From Nereocystis luetkeana (taxonomy: Eukaryota > Sar > Phaeophyceae > Laminariales > Laminariaceae): a stretch of DNA of 64,000 nt. Shown here piece after piece: positions 37,372-48,990 of this stretch. Position 1 is the stretch's first letter; every line of letters begins with the position of its first letter. The DNA lies in NCBI GenBank assembly GCA_031213475.1, contig JARUPZ010000025.1:4446532-4510531 (forward strand), read 5' to 3'. The notes beneath the pieces are model-generated. The model saw nothing but the letters and a program-made list of their open reading frames with translations. It was not told the DNA's origin and did not search any database. The translations under genes were made by a program, and so were the position numbers.

Positions 37372-37448
<77 letters not shown>
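37372..37448. repeat. (AGT)n microsatellite
   Basis: About 25 uninterrupted AGT triplets, roughly 100 bases after the (AAC)n tail of LINE A. Confidence 0.95.
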
Positions 37449-37971
37449 AACCCTAAGTATTAGTGGTTGTAGTAGTCGGCTATGTGCTGATTGTGTTCCA
37501 ATTTGTGAGAGAGGGGCAGGGAGTGGAATGAATGAGCGTCGGATCGTCAAAGCGCGAAGTTCAGGTAGGGTACGTACAGCTGTATGCAGTGTCTGCTACG
37601 AAAGTGTGTATCCATCCAGTGATCTATTGATAAAGGACATATCTTGGGTTTTTCTAGAGTTGCAGCTAACATGTCAGATCCTGCGAACATGCCGATACTG
37701 GGGTCTCCTCCGTGCTGAATTCCGCAGACATCAATTAGGGTTATGAAAGTGCGTGGTTTTTGCTTGAGGTTATGGGTTCGTTGTTGCTGCGCCGTTTTGG
37801 CGAGGGGGTGGGGCGCAAAGTCGGATGGATGGGACGCGTGGGCTCAATCTTCGTGTAGTGTAAAACACAAGATGTAGTATTACCAGGTATATAGCGGACG
37901 AGTAGTGTACTATTAATACTAACTACTACTCCGTACTCCATGATCAGCCGCTGTACAGCAGTAGGATACAC

Positions 37972-38934
37972 CCACAGGCCACACTACGGCACAGTCTATT
38001 GCGCCGGTAGGAGGCTGGATTCGACGACGAGGGAGGAGGGAGACTGAGCGTCGACGTGCGGGGAAGAGACGGATTGACCTCCCCCTGCGCGAGAATTTTT
38101 ATTTCCCAGATCAGAACCGCAAGTGCGAGGAGCATTTTGTTTTTCAGGATGACGGAGAAAGGGAAACGACTGGAAGGGAATGGCAACGAGTGCACGCGCA
38201 AAGGAGCGGGTGGATTGGGCCAAGGCGATGATGCGGCCATGAAGAGCGGCAGGAAGACGGTGCATGGAGACCCATGATTTGCGCGCACACTATCATCACG
38301 AGAGAAGCAGTCATAGTTTGTTTTTTCCTGGTTTTGTTTTTCACGAGGCAGAATAGTATCTACCGGTACTCGTCACTGGTTTTTGTAGTTTAACGAGTTG
38401 TATACCCTTCATGGGGAATAACCTACGCAATTATCAGGGACGTGGTATCATAACTGTGCTGCACCTTTTTGTGTCAGACAGTCCAGGAAGAGATGGCGAT
38501 CGTTGATATTCGTGTGGCAGTAAGGTTCGATTGCTCCTTTTTTCACTGCATATCCGCGAGTCTTCACTCTGACAGCACTCCAGATAGCAGGCAGGTGTGT
38601 TCCTCTTTCGTTTTCACGACTACCGTGCGTTTCGTACGGTGCAGGCAGCACTTCAGACAGCATCCGCTGTAGTCAGCAGCCACGAGTTGGTTAGTGGTGG
38701 GAACGGGGGTACTCTATGTTATAGTTGAGAGGATATACCCGCGGCCATGTTAGTTCAGTTTTGCACATTGGTTTTATCTTGTGTGCGCTTTTTCCGTCTC
38801 GTGTATTTTGAGGCAGCCGAATTTTCGTTTTTTCTTGTTTTTCGGATCTTCCTAGGGCTCCAGCACCTTTGTGTGACCACGGGCTCCTTCGTCAGAGAGT
38901 TAATGTGAGAACAACAACAACAACAACAACAACA
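37972..38934 (+). mobile_element. Non-coding retroelement with LINE-like 3' tail, copy D
   Basis: About 960 bases ending GAGAGTTAATGTGAGAACAAC(AAC)n. A nearly identical inverted copy lies at 59836-60820, and a shorter one at 42120-42515 (minus). All share the same 3' end but have different 5' limits. The last ~60 bases resemble the LINE A/B/C tail ('accacgg', 'gttaatgtgagaacaac'). No reverse transcriptase is encoded, so it is probably mobilised by the LINE. Confidence 0.7.
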
Positions 38935-39188
38935 CCTATGCTTAATAGTAAAAATATTACCGTTGCTTCTGAATATTGGTGAAAGCCGCCCGCTGCGTAC
39001 CGGCAGATTTGGGGTCTCCACAAACAGCGTTTTCGACACAACAAAGTGTTATCCTGCTTCATTCCTCGTATATTTAGGGGTTTTTGCCAAACTCGGGTAT
39101 ACCCGGCCACTTTTCGGCCAAAATCAGTAACAGTCCAAAAACAAGTACAAAACACACGCCAGGAGCCCTGCTTTTGGCCAAGCTGGAA

Positions 39189-40303
39189 TTGTTGTTGTTG
39201 TTGTTGTTCCTACATTAACTCACAATTCAATGCAGTCCGTGGTCGCAGGACAGGCTCCAATAACTCTGGAGTGGAAGAAATACCTCAAGTAAAAACAGAG
39301 GCAAAAAAACAAAAAACAAGCATACGCACTCCACCACTGCGGACACCAGGGAAGCAAAAAGGAGACTATTATTAGCAGACAAAAACCTTAAAAAAGAAGA
39401 TGAAGCTAAGCAAAAGAAAAACAAAAACAAAACTAAAACAGACGCAAATGGCAAAACGCAAAAAAAAAAAAAAAGGCAAAACGGGCCATACTAACAAAGA
39501 CACAAAGAGGTACAAACGGGAATGAAACAAAAATGAAAAAAAAGAAGGGACAAAAAAGCGATAATCACGGGCGGGGGGGAAAGAAAATACCAAAGGCAGG
39601 CACTGGAGCATACAGACACGCAAAGTTGCCCAGATGGCACCATGCTAGTTACTTGGGTCCCAAAGAAAGGAGTGCATCATGACGATGATGGCCATAACCA
39701 GGCTTCAGTCTGTTGGGCAGACCGCCTCCCCTCCCCCCCCCCCGCGTCCCCCTTTCGCCCCCCCCCCTCTTCCCTGCCATTCTGCACACTCGCGTTGGCG
39801 TCAACGGCTGTGGTCGTGGTTGCAGCTATTCTATGCCGTTCTGCCGATGCCTCCTTCTCATCTGTATGCCATTTCCGCATGAAGGCCTCCGCCCCTTCCT
39901 CGACCCGTCGGAACCATCTGCCGGCTTTCTGTGCTGCCTCGCGCCACCCTTCGAGCTTGATGCCGAACTCCTTGAGGTCCTCCTCAAGGTACCTCATCCA
40001 GTCCCACTCCTGTCCTCCGGAGTAACCCTTACCCCCAACCATCTCCCCAAACATCACCCTCTTCGGCAGACGCTCCTCTCCCATTCGTGTCACAAAGCCC
40101 GCAAACAAGAGCCTACGTCTGCGTACCGTCGTCTCAACGCTTTCAGATGTTGTCCTGAGAAGCGCGCTAGCATAGGATAGAATGTGGTCTTCGCGCTTTC
40201 GTTTTCGCCACCCGATGCATCGGAGGAGCATCTTGTGGTGGACCTCCCGTAGCCTACCGTAATCAGTCTTGCTCGGGCTCCAAGTAACGCAACCGTAGAG
40301 CAT
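39189..40303 (-). mobile_element. 5'-truncated LINE (copy B)
   Basis: Reverse-orientation relative of LINE A. It begins at 40303 within the LLYGC block and encodes about 208 codons nearly identical to copy A (A/T, F/V and P/Q changes, plus a reshuffled Gly/Arg tail). The 3' UTR is uninterrupted, including AGCTTCATCTTC, and ends in (AAC)n, seen as (GTT)n at 39190-39208. High identity to copy A implies recent transposition. Confidence 0.85.
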
Positions 40304-40602
40304 TGTAACTGATTTTGGCTCGAAAATGCCAAGTTGTACCTTTTTTATTTCCTACTCTGTCTAGCTTTCAACTGATTTTGCCAACTTTGAACCAATCGGA
40401 GAGGCCATACGTTCACTGTGTTTTCTCTGCGTTTATGTGTCTGCCCTCCCTCGGTTGAAATTCTTCAGTTGTAACGTATAAACTCGTACTCGTACGTCAT
40501 ACGTAAAAATACGTATTTACACATGCACGCATCTGTACCCTGGTTTCACTTTTTCTTCTTTGGGGTGTGTGTTTCAGATATTTAATAGTTGTGATGTGGA
40601 AT

Positions 40603-40678
40603 AGGCGCGGACACTGGTTGTACTGAATGTCGACGGGTAGAAAGGATTTTTCAATTTGAAGAACACACACACCCTGTG
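40603..40678 (+). repeat. Dispersed 75-bp repeat, copy 2
   Basis: Same core as at 20976: 'cggacactggttgtactgaa', 'tgtcgacgggtagaaagga', 'ttgaagaacacacaca'. Confidence 0.65.
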
Positions 40679-40702
40679 TGTTGTTTTCTATTTTTTTTTA
40701 TT

Positions 40703-40886
40703 TTTTTTTTCCATCCCATTCATTATCTTCGCACATCTTCTTCTCTCTCTCCTTCCAACTCGTAACTCAGATCCGGGGTCACATAGCAGGCTCTTCTCCC
40801 CCCTTCCCGCTACGGTACGTGCCTTCATTTTTATCGCGAGAAGATTTCAGCCTTTTCTTCCCTCGTCGACTCGCATCGAATTGTGC
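40703..40886 (+). repeat. Dispersed repeat G, copy 1
   Basis: Matches 55664-55856 almost base for base, from 'catccattatcttcgcacat'-like sequence through 'agatccggggtcacatagca' to 'cgactcgcatcgaattgt'. Non-coding and pyrimidine-rich. Confidence 0.8.
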
Positions 40887-40954
40887 CTACCCACGCTGCA
40901 AGGCGCTCTCCACAATTGAATCCCTTTTTTTTATTTTTGCAAATAAAGTCAAAG

Positions 40955-41032
40955 TCCGACCCTCCTAGGGCTCGAACCCAGGACTCAAACAAGTAGAATT
41001 CGAGGTTAACCACTTGAACCACCGGGGCGACC
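40955..41032 (-). other. tRNA-like sequence (tRNA relic or SINE head)
   Basis: On the minus strand an A-box-like TGGTTCAAGTGGTTAAC is followed ~40 bases later by a B-box GGGTTCGAGCC. The T arm (CTGGG/CCTAG around TTCGAGC) folds well and an anticodon-like stem is possible. The acceptor stem does not pair well and the anticodon loop is ambiguous. I therefore read it as a tRNA-derived relic, not a working tRNA. Confidence 0.4.
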
Positions 41033-41461
41033 GGCTTGGCCACAGCAGTCGATACAGCACCATGGTCTTTGTCTGCACCACCCCGCGTCGAGGTGGTCTC
41101 AGGTTTGGTAGGACAAGATACTTTCTCGCCTAGCAGGCGGTTCCGCGAGGACGGTCTAGAAGATTTAAAGCTGTGGACGGGGGGGGGGGGCATCAGATAC
41201 TCTTGGCGCCCCCGCCGTGGCTAAACGAACGAAGCCTAATAATAGTGTACACCCTAAACAAAACAAAGCAATGCAGATTTTAGAGGCCATGTGGCACGCT
41301 TTATGATTTAGGAATTCTTTCTTACCGGACTTCTTCATGGACAGAACACCGCTCGAGGCGGGGATGTTCACTTGGTTTTAGTATGTAACCGATTTTGGCA
41401 CAAACGGATCAGGTAATTATACCTGATTTTGGCATTTGTTTTGCCCTATATTTATCCTTCG

Positions 41462-41705
41462 AGTTGGTTTAGCAATCTGGGAGAAGGGATCTTGAGGGAG
41501 GCTTTTTACTTGAAAAATGAGCGGCGTGGTCTGCACTTCGGAATCGTCGTCCGCAACTGAGAAGTTTCCTGCTTCGATGCAAAACGCGGCCCAGCCACAT
41601 TTATGGCGAGTTTTGGCCCGTTTTGGCTGCGGTTTGGGGTCAGGGTTAGGGTTAGGGTTGGATTTAGGGTTAGAGTTAGGGGTTGGGTTGGGTCTTCGCC
41701 CGTAC
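41462..41705 (+). repeat. Dispersed repeat H with telomere-like GGGTTA, copy 1
   Basis: Begins 'tttagcaatctgggagaagg' and runs through 'ggtctgcacttcggaatcgt' to 'ggtcttcgcccgtacc'. It includes 'gggttagggttaggg' and variants. It matches 56201-56455. The right inverted end seen in that copy is not evident here. Confidence 0.7.
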
Positions 41706-42119
41706 CTGTTAGAGGTCCTGTAATTATCACGGGCGGGCACTGCCCAGCGGGAACTATTTCTTTGTGAACTATCGCTGCTGGATTTGCACAGAGCAACCAT
41801 GAATAGGCCACCGCCAACCTTCCGGACGTCGTGAAAAGCTCACCAAGGGGGTACTCTAGGCATTTTTTTCATGAAGAGGGGAGCATGGACAGGCGGTGGC
41901 GACCCGCCTGGTCGGGGCTCAGTATTGGAACCCTGGGCCTTGCTTAGGGTAACATCGATGACGACGAGAGGGCTAACGTGTCGTTATCGCCGATGGAGAA
42001 TGTTCATAAAACCGCGTTGGGGGGGCGCTTTACACAAGATAGAAAGACCATTAATCATTGCACTAAAAGGGCCACGATGTTTTCGCTTGAGGTACAAAAA
42101 ATTAACGGAATACGGGGTA

Positions 42120-42515
42120 TTGTTGTTGTTGTTGTTCTCACATTAACTCTCTGACGAAGGAGTCCGTGGTCACACAAAAATGCTGGAGCCCTAGGAAGAT
42201 CCGAAAAAAAAAAAAAAAAAACGAAAATTCGTCTGCCTCAAAATACACGAGACGGAAAAAGCGCACACAAGATAAAACCAATGTGCAAAACTGAACTAAC
42301 ATGGCCGCGGGTATATCCTCTCAACTATAATATAGAAGAGTACCCCCGTTCCCACCACTAACCAACTCGTGGCTGCTGACTACAGCGGATGCTGTCTGAA
42401 GTGCTGCCTGCACCGTACGAAACGCACGGTAGTCGTGAAAACGAAAGAGGAACACACCTGCCTGCTATCTGGAGTGCTGTCAGAGTGAATACTCGCGGAT
42501 ATGCAGTGAAAAAAG
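42120..42515 (-). mobile_element. Non-coding retroelement with LINE-like 3' tail, copy E (5'-truncated)
   Basis: Read on the minus strand it ends in (AAC)n at 42121 and matches the last ~400 bases of copy D (37972-38934). It stops abruptly at ~42515, as expected for incomplete reverse transcription. Confidence 0.75.
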
Positions 42516-42592
42516 GATATATTTCGTGTTAGGCATTGGAATAAATGACACGTATCACGTATGAATATATACGTACAGAATTACAGGTTGGG

Positions 42593-42694
42593 GTTAACCC
42601 TTTCAGTACCGCAGCCCCGTTTTGGCGACAAGCTACTTGAAGTTTGAGTGGTTTACCGCCAAAACGGTACTGCTGTACTTCTAAAAGAGTTGAG
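42593..42694. repeat. Palindromic ~95-bp repeat, copy a
   Basis: The left arm 'aaccctttcagtaccgcag' plus 'ccccgttttggcgacaag' and the right arm 'ttaccgccaaaacggtactg' plus 'ctaaaagagtt' form an imperfect hairpin. Related copies are at 48507, 58257 and 61881. Confidence 0.7.
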
Positions 42695-43345
42695 GCTAGG
42701 GAAACACGAGTAATTAATACCAGGAGTCGTAAATGGACGGGGTATTATTTCGTTAGCCCGAATTCGAAAAATCTACAAGAAGATCATTACCTCTATTTCG
42801 TGCGAGGTCCTCATTTCCTGTTGAGAAAACGGAAAAAGGATACCTGGTATATTTTATTCAACACTGTCAAACAGAGTTGGAAGTAACTAACGAGGCGCCG
42901 CGAGCGCGAAGCGCGCACCTGTTTTCGCCGGTTTCCCAAGGGAAACAAAACTCTTCACAACGAATCGTACGATAGTATTAGGGTGCCTACATTTTTAGAT
43001 TTTCTGTAAGTAAGTGTTACTGGTATGTGAAAAGGGCGCCAAGAAAACTCAACTCTAACAAAAATTCGATCCGGAAGCTTGCATCCATGATCCAGGAAAT
43101 TGTTGGTATTTCCAGGTGCCTCAAGGCATTAATTACCATATCACCAGAGATCCACTCTGATGAGCCTTTTCGGAAGGATAATAAAAAAGTCATGGAATCT
43201 CCGATTCCCACCGACTATTAATAGAAGAAAAGTCGAAAGATGGGGATCCTCAAAACCCCATCCTTACAGTGTCAGGCAAGACTACGAAGCCCGAATTAAA
43301 ATTGATAAGAGAAAAACGAAGGATAAGAAGAAAAAAAGGCGGTCT

Positions 43346-43592
43346 GATCCGTTCTACGATAGAGGTATCACATTTCCGTTTTTTTTTTCTGAAAAACGGG
43401 GGTCCCTTGACCCCAACTCGTCGGAATGAAAATCTCGAATTTCGGAAATAAACGTTCGGTAGACTCGGGCCATGGAATTATTCGCGCGATGCATTTGGAT
43501 TCTCGCAGAAGTCAGTTTTCGGGTGAGGTATGGAGCTCCTTCGGTGAGCAGCCTCAGAAAAATTGGAGTGAACCTCTATCGTAGAACGCCTC
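43346..43592 (+). mobile_element. MITE (GCGTTCTACGATAGAGGT family), copy 4
   Basis: Left end GATCCGTTCTACGATAGAGGT, right end ACCTCTATCGTAGAACGCCTC. Flanked by the 4-bp duplication gtct (43342-43345, 43593-43596). The central block is conserved ('gaagtcagttttcgggtgag'). Confidence 0.87.
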
Positions 43593-46500
43593 GTCTACCC
43601 GTGAGGGACTGGGAACAACGAGTCAACGAATGCCGTTATCGTAACGCCAGCAAGCAAGCGGGGTGGGGCAGGAATAGGTCGTTGGAAACACTGAAGGATG
43701 AACACCAAAAGGTATGCCGTTCTGTGCCACAGCATGAGGAGCGCTGATGCCCAGACCAGCCCCGGCTCTGTGCGGGCGGGGGTAGGCTGGACTGGAGTAA
43801 ATACGCACCCAAACCCCTCCTTGTTATTATGCAGAAACCTCCAAACGGGTTCCTAGGAAAACAAACACACCCAAACCCTTTGGGGCACGTTGGAGAAAAA
43901 GGACAAGGAAAAGAAAAAAAACAGAGAACCAGAAACGTAACGAGTGCAGCGGCGACGTTAAAACCAGCTATCCACCGCGGTGCGCCTTGAGGTGCGTCTA
44001 CGTTAGTCTGTCTTATCCGTGAAAACGCGCTATTAATAGCTAAGTGTACTTGAATACGTCAAGGACCCCATACAGCTCCCTCGGGAACCGCCTGGCGTGC
44101 CAGAGAACAGGAAAGCTTGGTCGGTTGCGGGTCATCCAAAAATCGTACAAACAATACCCCGTCTGTCGCTATACTCTCGCTGATTATCCAAAGTGGCCAC
44201 AAAACCGCCGTCCCCCCCGTACTTCATGTGAGCCCCGTGAGAAAGCACTGGCATCGACGTCAATTGGTGCGAGGTACGCCGCCATAGCCGGGTGAAGGTA
44301 AACGGCCGCCATCGCCACGTACGTGGCAGCTTCCGTTGTGCCGCATTGAATTCTGATTCGCCGGTACATGCGGTTGGTTTCGCCGGTGTTGGTTCGAGGT
44401 GCCCGCCGAGTAGCCCACACCGTCGGGTCGCGAGAGAGCTGAGGGTGATGTTTCTGTTCCTAGCATATGTCAGACGATCTGCGCCCAGTGCCTCTCGTAC
44501 ATCATCGCGATGGCCCCACCTCTGCCACTAACCGATCGGCGTCCGGTGGTCCTCTCGGCTGCTGCTCGTTTAACGGAGGTCGAAACATTGTCTTGGGCGA
44601 TGTGGTACAGGGCGAGCTCTTGAAAAAAACAGTTGAGAAAACAACTCGTTGAATTTTTGCTTGCCAAGCTGCTCGAAGGAAACACGTTTTCGCCTTGGCG
44701 TGGGCCGGTTGGGTTACAGTCGAAGACGAGAACGTAGTCTAGGTTGGACGCCACCTGTCCACTCCGTGCTGTGAACAACGTTATTGCATGTGGTTTGTGG
44801 ACCTGACCGCCCAGGGAAATAGGCAACAAACCGGGTGGTGCGTCCTATCTTGTTGAGTTTCTCGGTGTTCACGTTGATCCAAACACATTGGTCCAAACTG
44901 TCAAGAGTTTTCGGGCAGGAACACCAGTGGCCTCAAATGGGGAGGTACGACGTGTTCGATCAGGTATGGCACGACATACTCGTTAAAGGCAACGTCGACG
45001 TCCTTGACCGCACATGATGCGTTTGGTGCGGAGTAGCCGGAACGTGAATAGCGCGCTACCTTTCGCAATTGAACCATCGAAATACATCTAGCCGAACCCG
45101 CCTACAGACGCTTTGGACCTGGCGGAGAAAGTCTGCAAATTGTCAAAATACATACCCGAGCTGTCAGATGGTTGCAGGGGCCCGAGAATGTGCGACGGAA
45201 GACGTGCTCAGACGCGCAGGGACGAACCGGGCTGTTCTGGGATAAAACGCTCGAGCTGGATGAGTGAGAAAATGGCCGGAGTTATCACCGCTGCTGAAGA
45301 TGAAGCCGTCACAGCCGGGGGTTGGACGGACGTGCCGTGCGGTATCCAGCACAAGGCTCATGACCGGAGCCTGGGTGACGCTGGAAAGGACGCCGGGTCC
45401 CAATGTTCCGCTGCACTAAGTGGACGGGCCTGTCGAAAAGAGATGACAAAGTGCTCCGCGGGTTGAGGGGTGCTCGGACTGAGGCAGGATGTCAACGAGA
45501 CATTGCCCGGTGAGCGCCGAGGGGGCATTGCTGCTTACCAAGCTAGGGTGTGAGCAGCTGTGGGTCGTCTGAGAAAGTGACACCCATGGCGCCCTCGAAG
45601 CGGCGGGGCGACCCTCCATCCGAAGCGTCGGGGTCAATGGCATAAGCCGGCACGCCTGTAGGGGCTTGGTGAACTGAACTCAGCTCGCAAAAACGGGATG
45701 AGCTGACGGTCGAGGGGGCAAAGAGCAGGAAGAGCATCTGTCCGAACGCTCCCAGCTGCCGCGGCCTAGCAGCACTGCATGCTGCATCACCGAGAGCGGA
45801 GACACGCAGGCCCTTACTACCGTACGTAGGTTCGTCTTCTCGACAGCGTTTGACGTTCAGGGGATCGCACGTCGAGGTTCAGGTCGACACAGGTCGTCTG
45901 CCCGGGGATAGATGTCCCGCACAGGGCCGAAAGGGTTGTCGTCAGCCTAACGTTTTAGTGCTAGATGATAAATGTTTCTCTTTTATGGCCGGGTTCGTCA
46001 TGGAGTTGGCACGAGTGGAAGCAAGGACGGCGTCGTCCTGTATGTTATCCCCAAAAGGGGAATATGTGTTTTGCACGTCTCGACCGATAACTTTGTGCTC
46101 ACGTAGGTCTCGCCAGAACGTTATCCCCTCTGTTCCGACATCGTTCCTATAAAGGCGAGCATTTGTAGCCACCATATGCCGGGCTGCGGAGGCATACGAT
46201 GCGTCGTCGACGACGAACAATGATGAAAAGCACCGCCTCAGGTTTGAGGGTAGCTGCCATAACAGCGCTATCTGCCATATTGATGGCTCAAAAGTACAGT
46301 GTCGAACCGTCGGTGGCAGTTCCAGTGTCGGGGGGCTCAAGTGTTCGTCCCTGGCAACGGCGGGTCGAGGATGCACGATCCGACTCCAACTCACGTATAC
46401 AGACTTGGAGTCTCCATCGGCCGCAGGAAAAAAATGACCAGATGGTGCTCTTACTGCGAGGGATGGCCTCTGTGTCTGGCCAAGAGGGGCAAGGTAACTG

Positions 46501-47801
46501 AGCCCGTCCTGCTTGGTGATAAAAAACGCTTGTTCCATACCTCACGGGTATGATGTGCAATTGATCGGACCGGGGGTCGTACAGTCACCGTTGACGCGTC
46601 CGAAAATTTGGCTTGCCTTCTTAACTGACGCCAAAGGAGCGCTGCGCGCGTGTCATGTCGTGCGTGAAGACCAAATGGTGCCTACAGATCAAATAAACGA
46701 CGTCAAAAACGAGGCTCGGATGGATGTCAACAAAGTGGTCACTGGAGAGAGATTCCTCCCTGTGGCCCTGCTCATTAAGGGGGGCGAGGAGGCCAATCTA
46801 CTCGACCTTTCCTTGACAGGAACAAGGGTGAGGCACCACTGCTCTTCCTAGTAAAGGACGAGTCGAGAATCAACGCAATCTCGGAGCTTCGGGGTCGGCT
46901 ATCCCGGACCTCAAACTAACCGCCAGTGCATATCCGAGCGGAGAAAGAGAGGGGAACCCTCGCTGAATTGAGCGACGCGAAGGCTGACCCATCTTCGTAC
47001 TGCCCGGCGCGCGTATTAGGGAGAGCGGTGCTCGACGCGAATGATCTCTCGTCTAGGCCGAATGGAGCTGCGCTGGAGGCACGGGATCCTGGCAGGTCCG
47101 CGTCCCTCCCGCAAAAGCAAGCGTGGCTGTGTCACTGTGTGGACGGCACATACGAGACAGCGTGCTGGGCGTAGGGCCGGTACACGAGTCGGACGTCAGC
47201 AAAAATACCTATTTAATATACAATAAGTATGTGAACTTCACATTGTTTGCCTCGGCGATGCTGGCGGCGGATGCGATGGAAGAACCGTACCGCATTCGAT
47301 CTGTCAGTTCCCGGTGCAGAAACGTTCCTGGCTAGCCTCAGTTCTCGGATTTCCGTCAGAGTTGTGCCAGGCACGTTGCATAGGGGACACGAGTGGAGGG
47401 GGGGGCAGGAGCGGAAATATAGCGGACGAGGGTTCGCCACAACTATGGTGGCAATGCCGAGACTGCCCGTTACCGTGCTCCGCGTGTGCGTTGTAGCCGC
47501 CGTTTCGTTTATTCTGCCGACCCTGGCGTTGGTATTTCCCTCGCGAGCTTGGCCATAGCGGCGCTTGCGTTTCTCGTGGTAAATTCGGCTCCTTGGGCGC
47601 GGGTGTTTTTCGTCCTCGCGGAGCCGTCATGTCGTACGTGCTTGATTGACCACGTCAGGACGCCTCGCCGTCGTCCTTTTGTTGGGAGAAGTCATAGTGA
47701 AAACAATCGCTCGCGGTAGTGTAGACAGGCACCGTTTGAACGTCTCTGCCTTCGTGGCAGTTTACGCAGTGACCCCGACTTGTCAGAGTGCAGCAGCTTG
47801 G
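43593..47801. other. Unrecognised region with several mid-length open frames
   Basis: GC-rich stretch with overlapping open frames on both strands, e.g. 45942-46538 (minus, 198 codons) and 46513-46851 (plus, 112 codons). None shows a motif I recognise, and stops break every longer frame. It could be decayed coding DNA of an unidentified element or chance openness from base composition. I assign no gene. Confidence 0.35.
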
Positions 47802-47805
47802 GGCG

Positions 47806-48061
47806 GAGGTATCGTAGGATAGAGGTTCACCTCGTTTTTTTCGGAGGCTCCTCGCTCGAGGAGCTCCCTACACCTCGTGCGAAAACTAAACTTCAGCAAA
47901 AAATCAAATCGCATCTCGAACGGAACTCCCATGTGGCCCAAGCATACAACTACGTCCTTTTGTATAACGAGAATGAAATATTCATACGAGTTTCGGTCAA
48001 CAAGCCCGGTCATTCAGAAACCGTTTTGCGGGAATGCGCGACCTCTTTCGCAGAACACGTC
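47806..48061 (-). mobile_element. MITE (GCGTTCTACGATAGAGGT family), copy 5, inverted
   Basis: Inverse orientation relative to the other copies: it begins GAGGTATCGTAGGATAGAGGT and ends ACCTCTTTCGCAGAACACGTC. Flanked by the perfect 4-bp duplication ggcg (47802-47805, 48062-48065). Internal 'ggaggctcctcgctcgagga' corresponds to the family's central palindrome. Confidence 0.85.
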
Positions 48062-48506
48062 GGCGGTCGACGTAAGCGAATCGCTCCTGTGTAAAGGGTC
48101 GTCTAGGACGATGTTGATCAGCAGACAGCGTGAACATCGGCGGTTGGAAGACGTATCCAGTGATGGACCGGTCCAATCGGGGATGGTTACGCTGACGTTT
48201 GCGACAACCGAACTATTGCACGATCCCGTCCGCCAGGAAGGCGACAGGATAGGTGCCCGGCCTCGCCTCATTCTCTTCCGACGGACCACGGCCTCGACAG
48301 GGCGAACGACCCCGCACGTGTCGACGAATCAGGCATACACACGTGTTGCTCGCCGTTGATTACTACGGGTTAGATTTTCTCAAGTTTTTTCTGGAAAGGC
48401 TACCGCAAGGCGTTCAGCCTACCAAACAGCCTCGGTGAGGGTTTCCCGCTCATCTGGTGGGTACCAAGCTTGAGTACAGCTCACTAGCTGCCATCCGAGC
48501 CACCTT

Positions 48507-48615
48507 AACTTCCTTAAAACTCCAGTCCCGTTTTGGGGGCAAGGCATTAAAATTCGAAGTTCTTTTTCCCTCAATATCCCCAAACCGAGACTGCAGTCGT
48601 AAAAGGGCTATAAAC
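48507..48615. repeat. Palindromic repeat, copy b (diverged)
   Basis: 'ctccagtcccgttttggggg' on the left and 'gagactgcagtcgtaaaagg' on the right repeat the arms of the hairpin family. Confidence 0.5.
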
Positions 48616-48784
48616 CTAACCCAGCCCTGGGGCCATAATACGCGTAGTGTCTGTCGTTTTCAACACTAGCAAAGGAAATACTCGGCTGGAACCGCAATAA
48701 GGGTGTGCCTGGTCCCGGCGACTGCGGCGCTGAAGTCGATAGCGTGAATTCGCGCGAGGATAACGTGGACCACACGGGGACGAC

Positions 48785-48990
48785 GATGCGTTCTATGAGA
48801 GAGGTAGCGCTTTATATTTCGAGGGACAGGGCTCCTTAGCTCAACACCGTCGGAATGCAAGCTTAGTTTCGACAAAGGACAGTTCTATACACTTCACTTG
48901 GGCCATGAGATGTTTCATCAGGATGCAATTGGGTTTGCGCTGAAGTCAACTCTGTGATAAGGTTTAAATTTATTCACGTGAAAAACCTCA
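48785..48990 (+). mobile_element. MITE (GCGTTCTACGATAGAGGT family), copy 6, degenerate
   Basis: Left end GATGCGTTCTATGAGAGAGGT and the internal 'ttgggccatgagatgtttca' block are clear. The right half is diverged and no target duplication is seen. The right boundary is approximate. Confidence 0.65.

Noticed and set aside
37238-37746. Frames with poly-Val or poly-Ser runs
   Set aside because: Created by the (AGT)n tract; no conserved flanking sequence.
38056-38288. Frames repeated at 38.1 and 60.6 kb
   Set aside because: Conserved only because both lie in copies of the same non-coding retroelement; no start context or motif.
39642-40180. Plus-strand frames of 127 and 155 codons
   Set aside because: Antisense of the LINE B coding fragment.
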